A stretch of 64,000 nucleotides of DNA from Kitasatospora sp. NBC_00374 (GCF_041434935.1 NZ_CP107964.1:4628501-4692500), one strand, 5' to 3'. Positions 24,146 through 32,142 are shown, numbered from the stretch's first letter. Notes: generated from the sequence alone by a model not told the origin. Program-made: numbers and translations.

Positions 24146-24180
24146 TTGCCTCTGGGGCAAGTTTCTTGCCTTGGAGGCAG
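24146..24180 (+). promoter_or_regulatory. Tandem palindromic operators before the XRE-cupin gene
   Basis: Two related inverted repeats, TTGCCTCTGGGGCAA (24146-24160) and TTGCCTTGGAGGCAG (24166-24180), each with 5-bp arms around 5 bp. Their start-to-start distance is 20 bp, close to two helical turns, so two dimers could sit on one DNA face. They end 21 bp before the regulator's ATG. Autoregulation by the XRE-cupin protein is inferred from position and symmetry. Confidence 0.65.
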
Positions 24181-24201
24181 TGCGGGGTGTGGACTGGACG
24201 C

Positions 24202-24792
24202 ATGACAGACGACCAGGAGGTCGCGGGCCTCGGAGCCCGGTTGCGCGAACACCGGCTGGCCGGCCGGCTCACCCTGGAGACGGCCGCCGCCCGGGTCGGG
24301 CTCTCCCCAGCCTACGTGTCACGGCTGGAGACGGGACGGCGCCAGCCCTCGCTGCCGGTCCTGCTCGGACTGGCCCGCGCCTACGGGACGACGGTCTCCG
24401 GGCTGCTCGGCGAGCAGCCCGGAGAGCCGGACCCGGTGATCCGCGGCGCCGCCGTCGAACCCGACCGGGTGGGCGGCTGGGGGTACCGGCGGGCCGGCGC
24501 CCCCGGCCGGGCGATGCAGGCCCTGCACGTCCAGGTGCCGCCGAGCCTCCAGGACGCCGTCGTCCGGGTGCACCCCGGCGAGGAGTGGTTGTACGTGACC
24601 CGGGGCCGGCTGCGGCTGACCCTCGGCGAGACGGTCCACCTGCTGGACGAGGGCGACTCCGCCCACTTCGACTCCCTGACCCCGCACTGCATCGCCGCCG
24701 ACTCGCCCGACGGGGTCGAACTCCTCTTCCTGCACACCCTGCTGCAGAGCCCGGGTGGCGAGCTCTGCCTCGGTGACTCGCCCCGACTCTGA
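24202..24792 (+). CDS. XRE-family regulator with C-terminal cupin domain
   Basis: A 196-residue regulator. Residues about 8-65 form an XRE helix-turn-helix (LGARLREHRLAGRLTLETAA, VGLSPAYVSRLETGRRQPS), and residues about 110-185 form a cupin_2 sensor (VRVHPGEEWLYVTRGRLRLT, LLDEGDSAHFDSLTPHCI) with His/Glu side chains that could bind a metal or small ligand. Such proteins often repress their own operon together with a short membrane protein. Two palindromic sites precede the gene, and a 45-residue membrane protein follows after 35 bp. The real start is the ATG at 24202; the long frame from upstream is an out-of-frame shadow of the exporter. Confidence 0.9.
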   Translation: MTDDQEVAGLGARLREHRLAGRLTLETAAARVGLSPAYVSRLETGRRQPSLPVLLGLARAYGTTVSGLLGEQPGEPDPVIRGAAVEPDRVGGWGYRRAGAPGRAMQALHVQVPPSLQDAVVRVHPGEEWLYVTRGRLRLTLGETVHLLDEGDSAHFDSLTPHCIAADSPDGVELLFLHTLLQSPGGELCLGDSPRL

Positions 24793-24827
24793 CCGAGCGG
24801 GCTCATCCAGTAGTCGGAAGGACGGCC

Positions 24828-24965
24828 ATGAGCAGACTCACCACCGACGCCGGACGGCGGACCGACCGCCGGGTGTGGATCCGGGCGACCATCTACATGG
24901 TGGCGACCCATGTGTTCGCGGGGTTCGTGATCCTGCTGTTCGAGATCGGGCAGCGGGGGCGCTGA
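24828..24965 (+). CDS. DUF6126-like small membrane protein
   Basis: A 45-residue gene. The product is a basic N terminus (MSRLTTDAGRRTDRRVWI), one hydrophobic helix (ATIYMVATHVFAGFVILLF) and a short tail. Actinomycete XRE-cupin regulator genes are commonly followed by such DUF6126-type peptides (from memory), and this position and length fit. GGAAGGA lies 4-5 bp before the ATG. It probably forms a two-gene operon with the regulator. The function is unknown; a membrane sensor or partner for the regulator is a reasonable hypothesis. Confidence 0.8.
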   Translation: MSRLTTDAGRRTDRRVWIRATIYMVATHVFAGFVILLFEIGQRGR

Positions 24966-25035
24966 CGGGATCGGGACGGCGGCGGACGGCCGGTGAGCTC
25001 CCTCAGCCGGTCCGTCAGCCGTCGGCCCTCGGCGG

Positions 25036-25629
25036 TCAGCCGCCGGCGCGGTCCGTGAGCAGCCGGAACCCGGAGTGCCGCCCGTTCCCCTGGGCGACCG
25101 CGAGCCGGAACCAGATCCACAGCGCGTGGTCCACCAGGTCGTACTGGTCCGGCCCCAGGTAGACCGGCCGCAGGCCGACCGCCGAGATCAGCCGCTCCAC
25201 GGCCGCCCGGTCCTCCTCCGCCACCGAGAACAGGTGGTCGCAGACCACGCCGTCGATGACCGGCTCGGCGAACACCTCGACGCCCTGGCTGCTGAACGCC
25301 CGCGCGTACCGGGCACCGGGCGCGTGCTCGGCGACCTGGGCGGCGCTGTGCTGCACCGCCGCCTCCAGCCGGTTGGCCGCGTCGACCAGCAGCCTGCCGT
25401 CCAGTGCGGCGCCGTGCTCGGCCAGGAACTCGTCCACGGCCGTCCCCGGCCGGGCCAGCACCACGGTGTCCGCGCCGGCCAGCGCCTCGGCCACGGTGGT
25501 GACCTTCACCGGGCCGTCCGCCGACCCGTCCGGGTTCCGCGAGCCGAGTACGGTCTCCAGCCCCGCCGCGCTGAACGCCCGTGCCAGGGTGCTGCCGATC
25601 TTTCCGGTTCCGATGACGGCGATGGTCAT
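25036..25629 (-). CDS. NADPH-dependent F420 reductase-like protein
   Basis: A 197-residue Rossmann protein. The N terminus MTIAVIGTGKIGSTLARAFS has the GxGxxG dinucleotide motif, and GSRNPDG after the second strand, with Ser-Arg, is typical of NADP(H) binding in F420H2:NADP oxidoreductase relatives. VLARPGTAVDEFL and RLLVDAANRLE match the core. The C-terminal part (HALWIWFRLAVAQGNGRHSG) forms the small helical domain. Many relatives are annotated as NADP oxidoreductase coenzyme F420-dependent, but some act on other substrates. It reads alone, with a leftward stop facing the micro-membrane protein gene. Confidence 0.85.
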   Translation of the reverse strand: MTIAVIGTGKIGSTLARAFSAAGLETVLGSRNPDGSADGPVKVTTVAEALAGADTVVLARPGTAVDEFLAEHGAALDGRLLVDAANRLEAAVQHSAAQVAEHAPGARYARAFSSQGVEVFAEPVIDGVVCDHLFSVAEEDRAAVERLISAVGLRPVYLGPDQYDLVDHALWIWFRLAVAQGNGRHSGFRLLTDRAGG

Positions 25630-25757
25630 GATGGATTCCCCTCCTCGTGCACCGGGCCACCCGACCCGGGTAGCCGCTTCAAAGTGCCGTGCCCGCGGGG
25701 AAATTCCGCCCGGCCGCCGGGAATGTCAGGTCGCCGGCCTGGCCCCGCGCGCCCGCC

Positions 25758-27179
25758 TCAGAGCCGGACCAGCGTGCACAGCGCGTCCAGTGCCGCCGGG
25801 AACGCGCGGTCGGACGGCGTTCCGTACCCGACCACCAGCGCGGACCTGGCGTCCGGAGCGGGCTCGACCGACGGTGCCCGGCACCAGGACAGGACGCTCA
25901 GCGAGATGCCCAGCCACTGCGCCTGCCGCAGCAGGTCCTGTTCGCCGAGCGAGCCGGGCGGGAGTTCGAGCACGGCGCTCAGACCGGCGGACAGGCCGGT
26001 CACCCGCACCTCGGGTGCGCGCTCGGCCAGCACCGCGATCAGTTGGTCGCGGCGCTTGCGGTACTGCAGCCGGCTGCGCCGGATGTGCCGGTCGTAGTCG
26101 CCGGAGGTGATCAGCTCGGCCAGGGTGAGCTGCTCCAGGGCGCCCGACTGCCCGTCGGCCAGCCGTTTCTGACGCATCACCGGTTCGACCAGCCGGGACG
26201 GCAGGGCCAGCCAGCCGAGCCGCAGACCGGGGGCGAGGCTCTTCGCGGCCGTCCCGGCGTACACCACCCGGTCCGGGTCCAGGGCCTGCATGGCGCCCAG
26301 GGGTTGGCGGTCGTAGCGGAACTCGCCGTCGTAGTCGTCCTCGATCAGGATCCCGCCGGTGGCCCGCGCCCAGGCGACCGCCGTCGCCCGGCGGGAGGCC
26401 CGCAGGGCGACGCCGGTCGGGAACTGGTGCGCCGGGGTCAGCACCGCCGCCCCGGCCGGTGAGCCGAGCAGCGCCTCGGTGCGGGCGCCGCCCTCGTCGA
26501 GCGGCAGGGCGACGGTGGCGAGGCCGGCCGCGTCGATCACCGCCCGCTGGGGCGGCAGCCCGTACTCCTCCACGGCGAGGGTGCGGACTCCCTCCTCGTG
26601 CAGGGCCCGGCAGACCAGCCCGAGCCCCTGGGTGTACCCGGAACAGACCAGCAGCCGCTCCGGGTCGGTGCGCACGCCCCGGACCCGGGCCAGGTAGTCG
26701 GCCAGCGCCCGGCGCAGCTCGATCCGGCCGCGCGGGTCGCCGAGCCCGAAGGCCTCGTGCGGGGCGCCGGCCAGGGCCCGGCGGGTCGCCGCCAGCCAGG
26801 CGGCCCGGGGGAAGCGGGACAGGTCGGGGCTGCCGGGCATCAGGTCGTGCCGTACGGCGGGCTTCGGCCGGACCCCCGGCGGCGGGGCCGCGGCGGGCGG
26901 GGTGCCGCGTTCGGCCACCATCGTGCCGGAGCCCTGGCGGGAGGTCAGCCAGCCTTCGGCGCTGAGCTGGGTGTACGCCTCCGCGACGGTGTTGCGGGCG
27001 ATCCCGAGGTCGGCGGCCAGCGCCCGGGAGGAGAGCAGCCGGGTGCCGGCGGTGAGCCGGCCGTCCCGGACGGCGGAGCGCAGCGCGTCCTCCAGGGCGG
27101 CCCGCAGGCCGAGTCCGCGCGCCCGGCCGGCGGACAGGTCGAGGTGCAGGTCGCCACCGAAAGTGGCCCAGGATTCCAT
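25758..27179 (-). CDS. MocR-type regulator (GntR HTH plus aminotransferase domain)
   Basis: A 473-residue MocR/PdxR-family protein. A GntR winged helix lies at about residues 25-95 (LEDALRSAVRDGRLTAGTRL, IARNTVAEAYTQLSAEGWLT). After a Pro-rich linker comes a fold-type I aminotransferase-like domain (about 125-460), with EDDYDGEFRYDR and the PLP lysine in YAGTAAKSLAPGLRLGW. Such proteins sense PLP or amino compounds and usually control a divergent gene. Here the divergent gene is the carboxymuconolactone decarboxylase-like gene, 50 bp from start to start. ATG at 27179. Confidence 0.92.
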   Translation of the reverse strand: MESWATFGGDLHLDLSAGRARGLGLRAALEDALRSAVRDGRLTAGTRLLSSRALAADLGIARNTVAEAYTQLSAEGWLTSRQGSGTMVAERGTPPAAAPPPGVRPKPAVRHDLMPGSPDLSRFPRAAWLAATRRALAGAPHEAFGLGDPRGRIELRRALADYLARVRGVRTDPERLLVCSGYTQGLGLVCRALHEEGVRTLAVEEYGLPPQRAVIDAAGLATVALPLDEGGARTEALLGSPAGAAVLTPAHQFPTGVALRASRRATAVAWARATGGILIEDDYDGEFRYDRQPLGAMQALDPDRVVYAGTAAKSLAPGLRLGWLALPSRLVEPVMRQKRLADGQSGALEQLTLAELITSGDYDRHIRRSRLQYRKRRDQLIAVLAERAPEVRVTGLSAGLSAVLELPPGSLGEQDLLRQAQWLGISLSVLSWCRAPSVEPAPDARSALVVGYGTPSDRAFPAALDALCTLVRL

Positions 27180-27186
27180 GAGTCAA

Positions 27187-27222
27187 ATGAACCACAGTAC
27201 CGGTCCACCCGACACCTAGGGT
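27187..27222 (+). promoter_or_regulatory. Candidate MocR site and promoter of the AhpD-like gene
   Basis: Between the divergent starts, the minus strand carries GTGGACC and GTGGTTC as 7-bp near-direct repeats spaced 13 bp, the arrangement usual for MocR operators. On the plus strand TAGGGT (27217-27222) is a -10-like box that would start transcription at or next to the ATG at 27230, giving a leaderless mRNA. No good -35 is visible, consistent with activation by the regulator. All inferred. Confidence 0.4.
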
Positions 27223-27229
27223 GGAGCGC

Positions 27230-27739
27230 ATGACGACGAACGAGCACGCCTCCGCCTCCGCCGCCCCCGTCTCCGACGCCGCTGTCCCGGCGCCCGTCCA
27301 GCGGATCTCGCTGCCCGAGCAGGCCGCCGAGTTCTACCGCGCGATGATCAAGCTGGACCGGGCCGCCACGGCCGGGCTCGACCCGATCCTCGCGGAGCTG
27401 GTGAAGATCCGGGCCTCGCAGGTCAACGGCTGTGCGTTCTGCCTCGACATGCACGCCGTCGACGCCCGCAAGCTGGGCGAGCAGGAGCACCGCATCTACT
27501 CGCTGCCGGCCTGGCGCGAGACCCCGTGGTTCACCGCGCGGGAGCGGGCCGCGCTGGCCCTCACCGAGTCCGTCACCCTGGTGACGGACGGGCATGTCCC
27601 GGACGCGGTCTACGACGCGGCGGCCAAGCTGTTCGACCAGCAGGAGCTGGCCCAGCTGATCGCCCTGATCATCACCATCAACTCCTGGAACCGGATCGCC
27701 ATCACCTCCCGGATGAGCCCGGCCCCCAAGCAGGCCTGA
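27230..27739 (+). CDS. Carboxymuconolactone decarboxylase/AhpD-like protein
   Basis: A 169-residue AhpD-like protein. The redox motif CAFCLDMH has Cys68, Cys71 and His75, and the preceding ELVKIRASQVNG is the usual lead-in. A disordered 25-residue N terminus precedes the helical domain. AhpD-like proteins act in peroxide defence through thiol chemistry; many actinomycete members have unknown partners. The ATG at 27230 is chosen over the GTG at 27221. It is divergent from the MocR regulator, which probably controls it, and the PEP-mutase-family gene follows after 110 bp. Confidence 0.88.
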   Translation: MTTNEHASASAAPVSDAAVPAPVQRISLPEQAAEFYRAMIKLDRAATAGLDPILAELVKIRASQVNGCAFCLDMHAVDARKLGEQEHRIYSLPAWRETPWFTARERAALALTESVTLVTDGHVPDAVYDAAAKLFDQQELAQLIALIITINSWNRIAITSRMSPAPKQA

Positions 27740-27849
27740 CCCCGCGCCGCGGCCGCACCGGGCCCCGGCTCCGGGGCCCGGAGCCGGCCGGACGGTCGAC
27801 GTCCGAAATCCGCCGGTCCGCCCCGCCCTCCGAATGGCAGGTTGTCACC

Positions 27850-28677
27850 ATGACCACGCAGCACGACAAGGCGAAGCTCCTCCACTCCCTGCACCGCCCC
27901 GGCGCGCCGCTGGTGCTCGCCAACGTCTGGGACGCGGCGAGCGCCCGCCTGGTGGCCGAGGCCGGCGCCCCCGCGATCGCCACCGCCAGCGCCAGCGTCT
28001 CCTGGACCCTCGGCGTGCCGGACGGCCGCCGGCTCGACCGGGCCCGCGCACTGGCCCAGACCGCGCTGATCGCCTCGGCCGTGGACCTCCCGGTCACCGC
28101 CGACCTGGAGCACGGCTTCGCCGACACCGCCGACGGCGTCGGGGAGACCGTCACCGGGCTGCTCGCCACCGGCGCGGTCGGCGTCAACCTGGAGGACGGC
28201 TGGTCCGGCCCGGGCGCGCTGCGTCCGGCGGCCGACGCGGCCGAGCGGATCGCGGCCGCCCGCCGGGCCGCCGACCGGGCCGGGGTCCCGCTGTTCCTCA
28301 ACGCCCGGACGGACGTCTTCCTGCTCGGCGTCGGCGACCCGGCCGGCCGCCTGGACGAGGCGCTGACCCGGGCCCGCGCCTATGTGGAGGCCGGCGCGGA
28401 CGGCATCTTCGTCCCCGGCGTCGACGACCCCGCCACCGTCGCCGCCCTGGTGAAGGCGCTGCCGGTGCCGCTCAACGTGATGGCGGGGCCCGGGGCCCCG
28501 ACGGTCGCGGAGCTCGCCGCCCTGGGCGTGGGCCGGATCAGCCTCGGCCCGGGTCTGGCCAAGGCCGCCTACGCGGCGGTGCGGCGCGCCGCCCGTGAGG
28601 TGTACGCCGAGGGCAGCTACCACGCGCTGGCGGACGGGCTGGGCTTCGACGAGATGAACGCGCTGTTCGAGAGCTGA
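27850..28677 (+). CDS. Isocitrate lyase/PEP mutase family protein
   Basis: A 275-residue TIM-barrel enzyme. LVLANVWDAASARLVAEAGA is the family N terminus, VTADLEHGF carries the Mg-binding Asp85 and Glu87, and GVNLEDG and FLNARTDVFLLG follow in order. The family includes PEP mutase, methylisocitrate lyase and oxaloacetate hydrolases that make or break C-C or C-P bonds next to a carboxylate. The usual KKCGH loop of lyases is absent, so a carboxyphosphoenolpyruvate-mutase-like or 2-oxoacid lyase activity is more likely than isocitrate lyase. It may be co-transcribed with the AhpD-like gene. Confidence 0.88.
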   Translation: MTTQHDKAKLLHSLHRPGAPLVLANVWDAASARLVAEAGAPAIATASASVSWTLGVPDGRRLDRARALAQTALIASAVDLPVTADLEHGFADTADGVGETVTGLLATGAVGVNLEDGWSGPGALRPAADAAERIAAARRAADRAGVPLFLNARTDVFLLGVGDPAGRLDEALTRARAYVEAGADGIFVPGVDDPATVAALVKALPVPLNVMAGPGAPTVAELAALGVGRISLGPGLAKAAYAAVRRAAREVYAEGSYHALADGLGFDEMNALFES

Positions 28678-28684
28678 GGGCGCT

Positions 28685-28915
28685 TCAGGCCACCGACACC
28701 GGTGGGTGGTCCAGCACCCGGCCGACCGTCCCGCAGACCCCGGTGGTGTGCTCGGCGGCCGGCCCGACCACCGGGTACTGGGCCAGCTCCTGGTGGCAGA
28801 CCTCCCCGGCGGTCGCCCCCTGCGCGTAGTCGCGGACCTGGTCCGCCTGCGCGGGAGCGGCGGCCGCCGCGAGCGCGGCCAGGGAGAGTACGGCGAGCAC
28901 CGGGGTCTTCGTCAT
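28685..28915 (-). CDS. Small secreted protein with two cysteines
   Basis: A 76-residue precursor: MTKTPVLAVLSLAALAAAAA is a signal peptide cleaved after an AxA site (PAQADQ), leaving about 50 residues with two Cys (EVCHQELAQ and TGVCGTV) that could form one disulfide. No membrane anchor. It resembles the short secreted proteins common in Streptomyces, none with a settled function. It converges on the PEP-mutase-family gene with 7 bp between. Upstream lies the hairpin that ends the conservon operon. Another small secreted protein at 37.2-37.4 kb has a similar start region. Confidence 0.75.
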   Translation of the reverse strand: MTKTPVLAVLSLAALAAAAAPAQADQVRDYAQGATAGEVCHQELAQYPVVGPAAEHTTGVCGTVGRVLDHPPVSVA

Positions 28916-28977
28916 GCCCTGCCCAACGAGCCCCGGCCCCCGGGGTATCGGCCACGGCCACGGACGGCGGCAGCCGG

Positions 28978-29004
28978 CGGCCCGGGGACGCCCCCCCCGG
29001 GCCG
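28978..29004 (-). terminator. Terminator of the conservon/P450 operon
   Basis: CGGCCCGGGG and CCCCGGGCCG form a perfect 10-bp stem around a 7-nt loop, 11 bp beyond the CYP154-like stop. There is no T run. It separates the conservon from the small secreted-protein gene. Confidence 0.6.
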
Positions 29005-29015
29005 CCCGGGGAGCG

Positions 29016-30230
29016 TCAGCCCGTGCGCACGTGCAGGGTGCGGACGCTGTTGCTGACGAAGGACGCGATCGGCTCCGGCGCCGGGCCGTCCTTCGCCAGG
29101 GTGAGCCCGGGGAAGCGGGTGAACAGGCCGCGCAGCGCCGTCTCGGCCTCCAGCCTGGCCAGTCCGGCACCGAGGCAGAAGTGCGGGCCGTGGCCGAGCG
29201 AGAGGTGCTTGGCGGGCTGCCGGTTCAGGTCGAAGCGGTCGGCGTCCGGGTAGTGGTGCTCGTCCCGGCCGGCCGAGGCGTAGGAGGCGAGCAGCGCCTC
29301 ACCCCGCCGGATCAGCACCCCGCCGACCTGGATGTCCTGCGCCGCGTACCGCAGCGGGAACTGCCCGACCGGGGAGTCGTAGCGCAGGGTCTCCTCGACC
29401 ACCGCCGACCACGGCCGGGCGCCGGACAGCACCAGCTGCAGCTGGTCCGGGGCGGCCAGCAGGGCGCGTACCGCGTTGGTGATCAGGTTGAGCGTGGTCT
29501 CGTGACCGGCGACCAGCATCAGCAGCAGGGTGCCGACCAGCTCCTGCTCGGTGAGCCGGTCGTCCGCCTCGCGGGCCGAGATCAGGTCGGTGGTCAGATC
29601 GTCGCCGGGCTCGGCCCGCTTGGCCGCGACCACCGAGGCGAGCAGGGCGAACAGGCCCTGCTGGGCGGCGAGCGCCGCCTCGGGCGTGGCCGAGCTGCTG
29701 ACCAGGGTGTCGGACAGCTCGTGCAGCCGGTCCTGCTGCTCGACGGCCAGGCCGAGCAGTTCGCCGATCACCTGCATCGGCAGCGGGTAGGCGAAGTGCT
29801 CCCGCAGGTCGAAGTCGCCCTCCAGCCCGGCCACCGCGTCCAGCAGCCGGTTGCTGCGGGCCTCCACGGCCGGTGCCAGTTCGGCGATCCGGCGCGGGGT
29901 GAACGCCTGGGTGACCAGCGCCCGCAGCCGCCGGTGGTCGGCCCCGTCCACGGTGATCATGCCGGGGACGGTGACGAAGTTGAGCAGCGGCCAGCCCCTG
30001 GGCAGCCGGCCCTCCCGGAAGGTGTTCCACAGCTGCGGGTTCTTGCCGACCCGCGGGTCGGCGAGCAGTTCCTGCAGGGTGTCGTGGTGGGTTATCGCCC
30101 AGACCACCACCCCGCCAGGGAGTTCCACCAGGACCGCCGGGCCGGCTTCCCGGAGTCGGCCGTTCTCTCCGTGCTGGTCGCGTCCGAAGGCGTCGAGGGT
30201 GACGGGAGTGAGGGTGTCGGCGGTGTCCAT
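29016..30230 (-). CDS. Cytochrome P450, CYP154-like, conservon-linked
   Basis: A 404-residue soluble P450. The I-helix oxygen site is VAGHETTLN, the K-helix ExxR is E280-T-L-R283 in VVEETLRYDSP, and the haem ligand is Cys352 in SLGHGPHFCLG (Leu replaces the usual Phe of FGxGxHxC). The N terminus LDAFGRDQHGENGRL matches CYP154 proteins of Streptomyces conservons. GAAAGG before the ATG at 30230 supports that start. It is the last gene of the operon. In other conservons a CYP154/CYP157 pair follows cvnD. Substrate unknown; CYP154 members hydroxylate steroids or aromatic natural products. Confidence 0.93.
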   Translation of the reverse strand: MDTADTLTPVTLDAFGRDQHGENGRLREAGPAVLVELPGGVVVWAITHHDTLQELLADPRVGKNPQLWNTFREGRLPRGWPLLNFVTVPGMITVDGADHRRLRALVTQAFTPRRIAELAPAVEARSNRLLDAVAGLEGDFDLREHFAYPLPMQVIGELLGLAVEQQDRLHELSDTLVSSSATPEAALAAQQGLFALLASVVAAKRAEPGDDLTTDLISAREADDRLTEQELVGTLLLMLVAGHETTLNLITNAVRALLAAPDQLQLVLSGARPWSAVVEETLRYDSPVGQFPLRYAAQDIQVGGVLIRRGEALLASYASAGRDEHHYPDADRFDLNRQPAKHLSLGHGPHFCLGAGLARLEAETALRGLFTRFPGLTLAKDGPAPEPIASFVSNSVRTLHVRTG

Positions 30231-31522
30231 GACGGCCTTTCGGGTGCGGCGGCTCGGGGCGGGGTGAAGGCGCTGTACAGCACCGGCAGGGAGACCAGGG
30301 CGCGCGACCAGGGGGACGGCCGCCAGGCCAGCTCGTTGGCGGGGACGGCCAGCTGGAGGTCGGGCAGGCGGTGCAGCAGGGTCTCCAGCGCGGTCTCGAC
30401 GATCAGTCGCGCCGGGTGCTGGGCCGGGCAGACGTGCCGGCCGGCCCCCCAGGCCAGGTGCGCCCGGTTCCCGGCGATGTTGTCGCCGGCGTGCACCGAG
30501 GGGTCGGCGTTGGCCGCCGCCAGGCCGAGCACCAGCATGTCGCCGGCGCTGATGTACTGGCCGCCGAGCACGGTGTCACCGGTGGCCCAGCGGCCGGGGA
30601 AGTTCTGCGTCGGCGGGTCCCGCCAGAGCACCTCCTCCAGGGCGTCGGCGACGGTGAGCCGCCCGCCGGCGAGGGTGGAGCGGAAGCGCCGGTCGGTGAG
30701 CAGCAGCCGCAGCGTGTTGCCGGTCCAGTTGATGGTGGTCTCGTTGCCGGCGACCAGGATCACCACCAGGTGGTGCAGGGCCTCCTCGTCGGTCATCGCG
30801 GCCTGGTGGGCCAGCAGCCAGGAGGTCAGGTCCGCGCCCGGCTCGGCCCGGCGGCGCCGGACCAGGTCGGTCAGGATGGCCTGGAACTCGGCGTTGGCCC
30901 GCACGGACTTCTCGCTGCTGTCCACGAAGTGGCTGATCAGCTCGATCAGGTGCGGTCCCATCTCGGCCGGCAGACCAAGCAGTTGGGTGAAGACCAGCAG
31001 CGGCAGCCGGCGCGCGTACTGGGCGATCAGGTCGGCGGTGCCGTCCGGTCCCCAGCTGTCGATCAGGCTGTTGGCCGCGGCCTCGGTGGTCTCGCGCAGC
31101 TGGCGGTGGTCGATCCGGCCGAGGGTCTGGGCGACCGCCCCGCGCAGCCGCTGGTGCTCGGCGCCGTCCAGGTTGAGCAGGGTGGGCCGCCAGGAGGTCA
31201 TCGGCAGCAGCCGGGAGTCCGGCTTCAGCCGGCCCTCGGCCGGTACCCGCCAGCGCCGCGAGTCCTTGGAGAACAGCTGCTCGTTGCGGGTCAGTTCGAG
31301 CAGCTCGGGGTAGCCGAGCACGAGCCAGGCCTCGACGCCCGGCTCCAGCTCGATCGGTGCGACCGGCCCGTGCTGCTCGCGCAGCCGCGCGTACAGGCCG
31401 TGCGGGTCGTCGGAGACGGAGGCGCCGTACAGCTGGGCCGGCCCGGCCGACGGGCCGCCGGCGGCGTGCATCGGGCAGCCGGGCGGCGGTACGGCCGGCG
31501 CCTCGGGCTCGGGTGTCGTCAT
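30092..31522 (-). CDS. Cytochrome P450, CYP157-like, lacking the ExxR arginine
   Basis: A 476-residue P450-like protein. VAGNETTINWTGN is the I-helix; the K-helix reads ALEEVLWRDPP, so ExxR is E297-V-L-W300, as described for CYP157 enzymes; haem Cys365 is in LAWGAGRHVCPAQ, with Trp for Phe. The protein is longer than a normal P450 by about 55 Pro/Ser-rich residues ending SWWNSLAGWWSGR, and this tail is encoded in a second frame over the first 139 bp of the CYP154-like gene. Its ATG overlaps the cvnD stop (ATGA). It may be a regulatory or unusual haem protein rather than a typical monooxygenase. Confidence 0.92.
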   Translation of the reverse strand: MTTPEPEAPAVPPPGCPMHAAGGPSAGPAQLYGASVSDDPHGLYARLREQHGPVAPIELEPGVEAWLVLGYPELLELTRNEQLFSKDSRRWRVPAEGRLKPDSRLLPMTSWRPTLLNLDGAEHQRLRGAVAQTLGRIDHRQLRETTEAAANSLIDSWGPDGTADLIAQYARRLPLLVFTQLLGLPAEMGPHLIELISHFVDSSEKSVRANAEFQAILTDLVRRRRAEPGADLTSWLLAHQAAMTDEEALHHLVVILVAGNETTINWTGNTLRLLLTDRRFRSTLAGGRLTVADALEEVLWRDPPTQNFPGRWATGDTVLGGQYISAGDMLVLGLAAANADPSVHAGDNIAGNRAHLAWGAGRHVCPAQHPARLIVETALETLLHRLPDLQLAVPANELAWRPSPWSRALVSLPVLYSAFTPPRAAAPERPSWTPPTPSLPSPSTPSDATSTERTADSGKPARRSWWNSLAGWWSGR

Positions 31523-32142
31523 CGCTGGAGCTCCAGTACGGCGGTGGAGAGCAGGTGGTCCACGAAGTCGATCAGGACGTCGTAGGCGGCCTGCCGGTCG
31601 CGGGCGTCGCAGCGCAGGATCGGCACGTCCGGCAGCAGGTCGAGCGCCACCCGCAGGTCGTCCTCCGGGTGCTCGGGGGAATCGGGGAAGACGTTGACGG
31701 CGACCGCGAACGGGATCCGCTGCTCCTCCAGCTGCCCCAGGACGTCGAAGCTCTCGTCCAGGCGGCGGGCGTCCACCAGGGCGATAGCCCCGAGCGCGCC
31801 GCGCGAGAGGTCCTCCCAGAGCGGCCAGAACCGCTGCTGGCCGGGGGTGCCGAAGAGGTACAGCGCGAGCTGCGGGTTGAGCGTGATCCGGCCGAAGTCC
31901 AGCGCCACGGTGGTGGTGGTCTTGTCGGGCCGCCCGGTGAGGTCGTCCACGCCGACGCCGGCCGTGGTCATGACCTCCTCGGTGCGCAGCGGTGTGATCT
32001 CGCTGAGCGCGCCGACCAGCGTGGTCTTGCCGACCCCGAACGGGCCGGTCACCAGGATCTTCACGGCGCCCTGGACGGTGGCGGGCAGGTAGGACGGCTC
32101 GGCCGTGCCGACGGCGGGCTCAGCGGAGCTGGCGGAGGCCAA
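31519..32142 (-). CDS. cvnD: Conservon GTP/ATP-binding protein CvnD
   Basis: A 207-residue small G-protein-like protein. The P-loop is GPFGVGKT (residues 33-40), switch I is near DKTTTTVALDFGRI, and the G3 segment is LFGTPGQQRFWPLW, with PGQQ in the place of DxxG. The base-recognition loop is VNVF rather than NKxD, typical for CvnD. In conservons it works with CvnA, CvnB and CvnC in a membrane-associated complex that resembles G-protein signalling. A TTG start at 32142, inside cvnC, is assumed; no ATG or GTG is better placed. It is linked by ATGA to the P450 gene. Confidence 0.93.
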   Translation of the reverse strand: MASASSAEPAVGTAEPSYLPATVQGAVKILVTGPFGVGKTTLVGALSEITPLRTEEVMTTAGVGVDDLTGRPDKTTTTVALDFGRITLNPQLALYLFGTPGQQRFWPLWEDLSRGALGAIALVDARRLDESFDVLGQLEEQRIPFAVAVNVFPDSPEHPEDDLRVALDLLPDVPILRCDARDRQAAYDVLIDFVDHLLSTAVLELQR

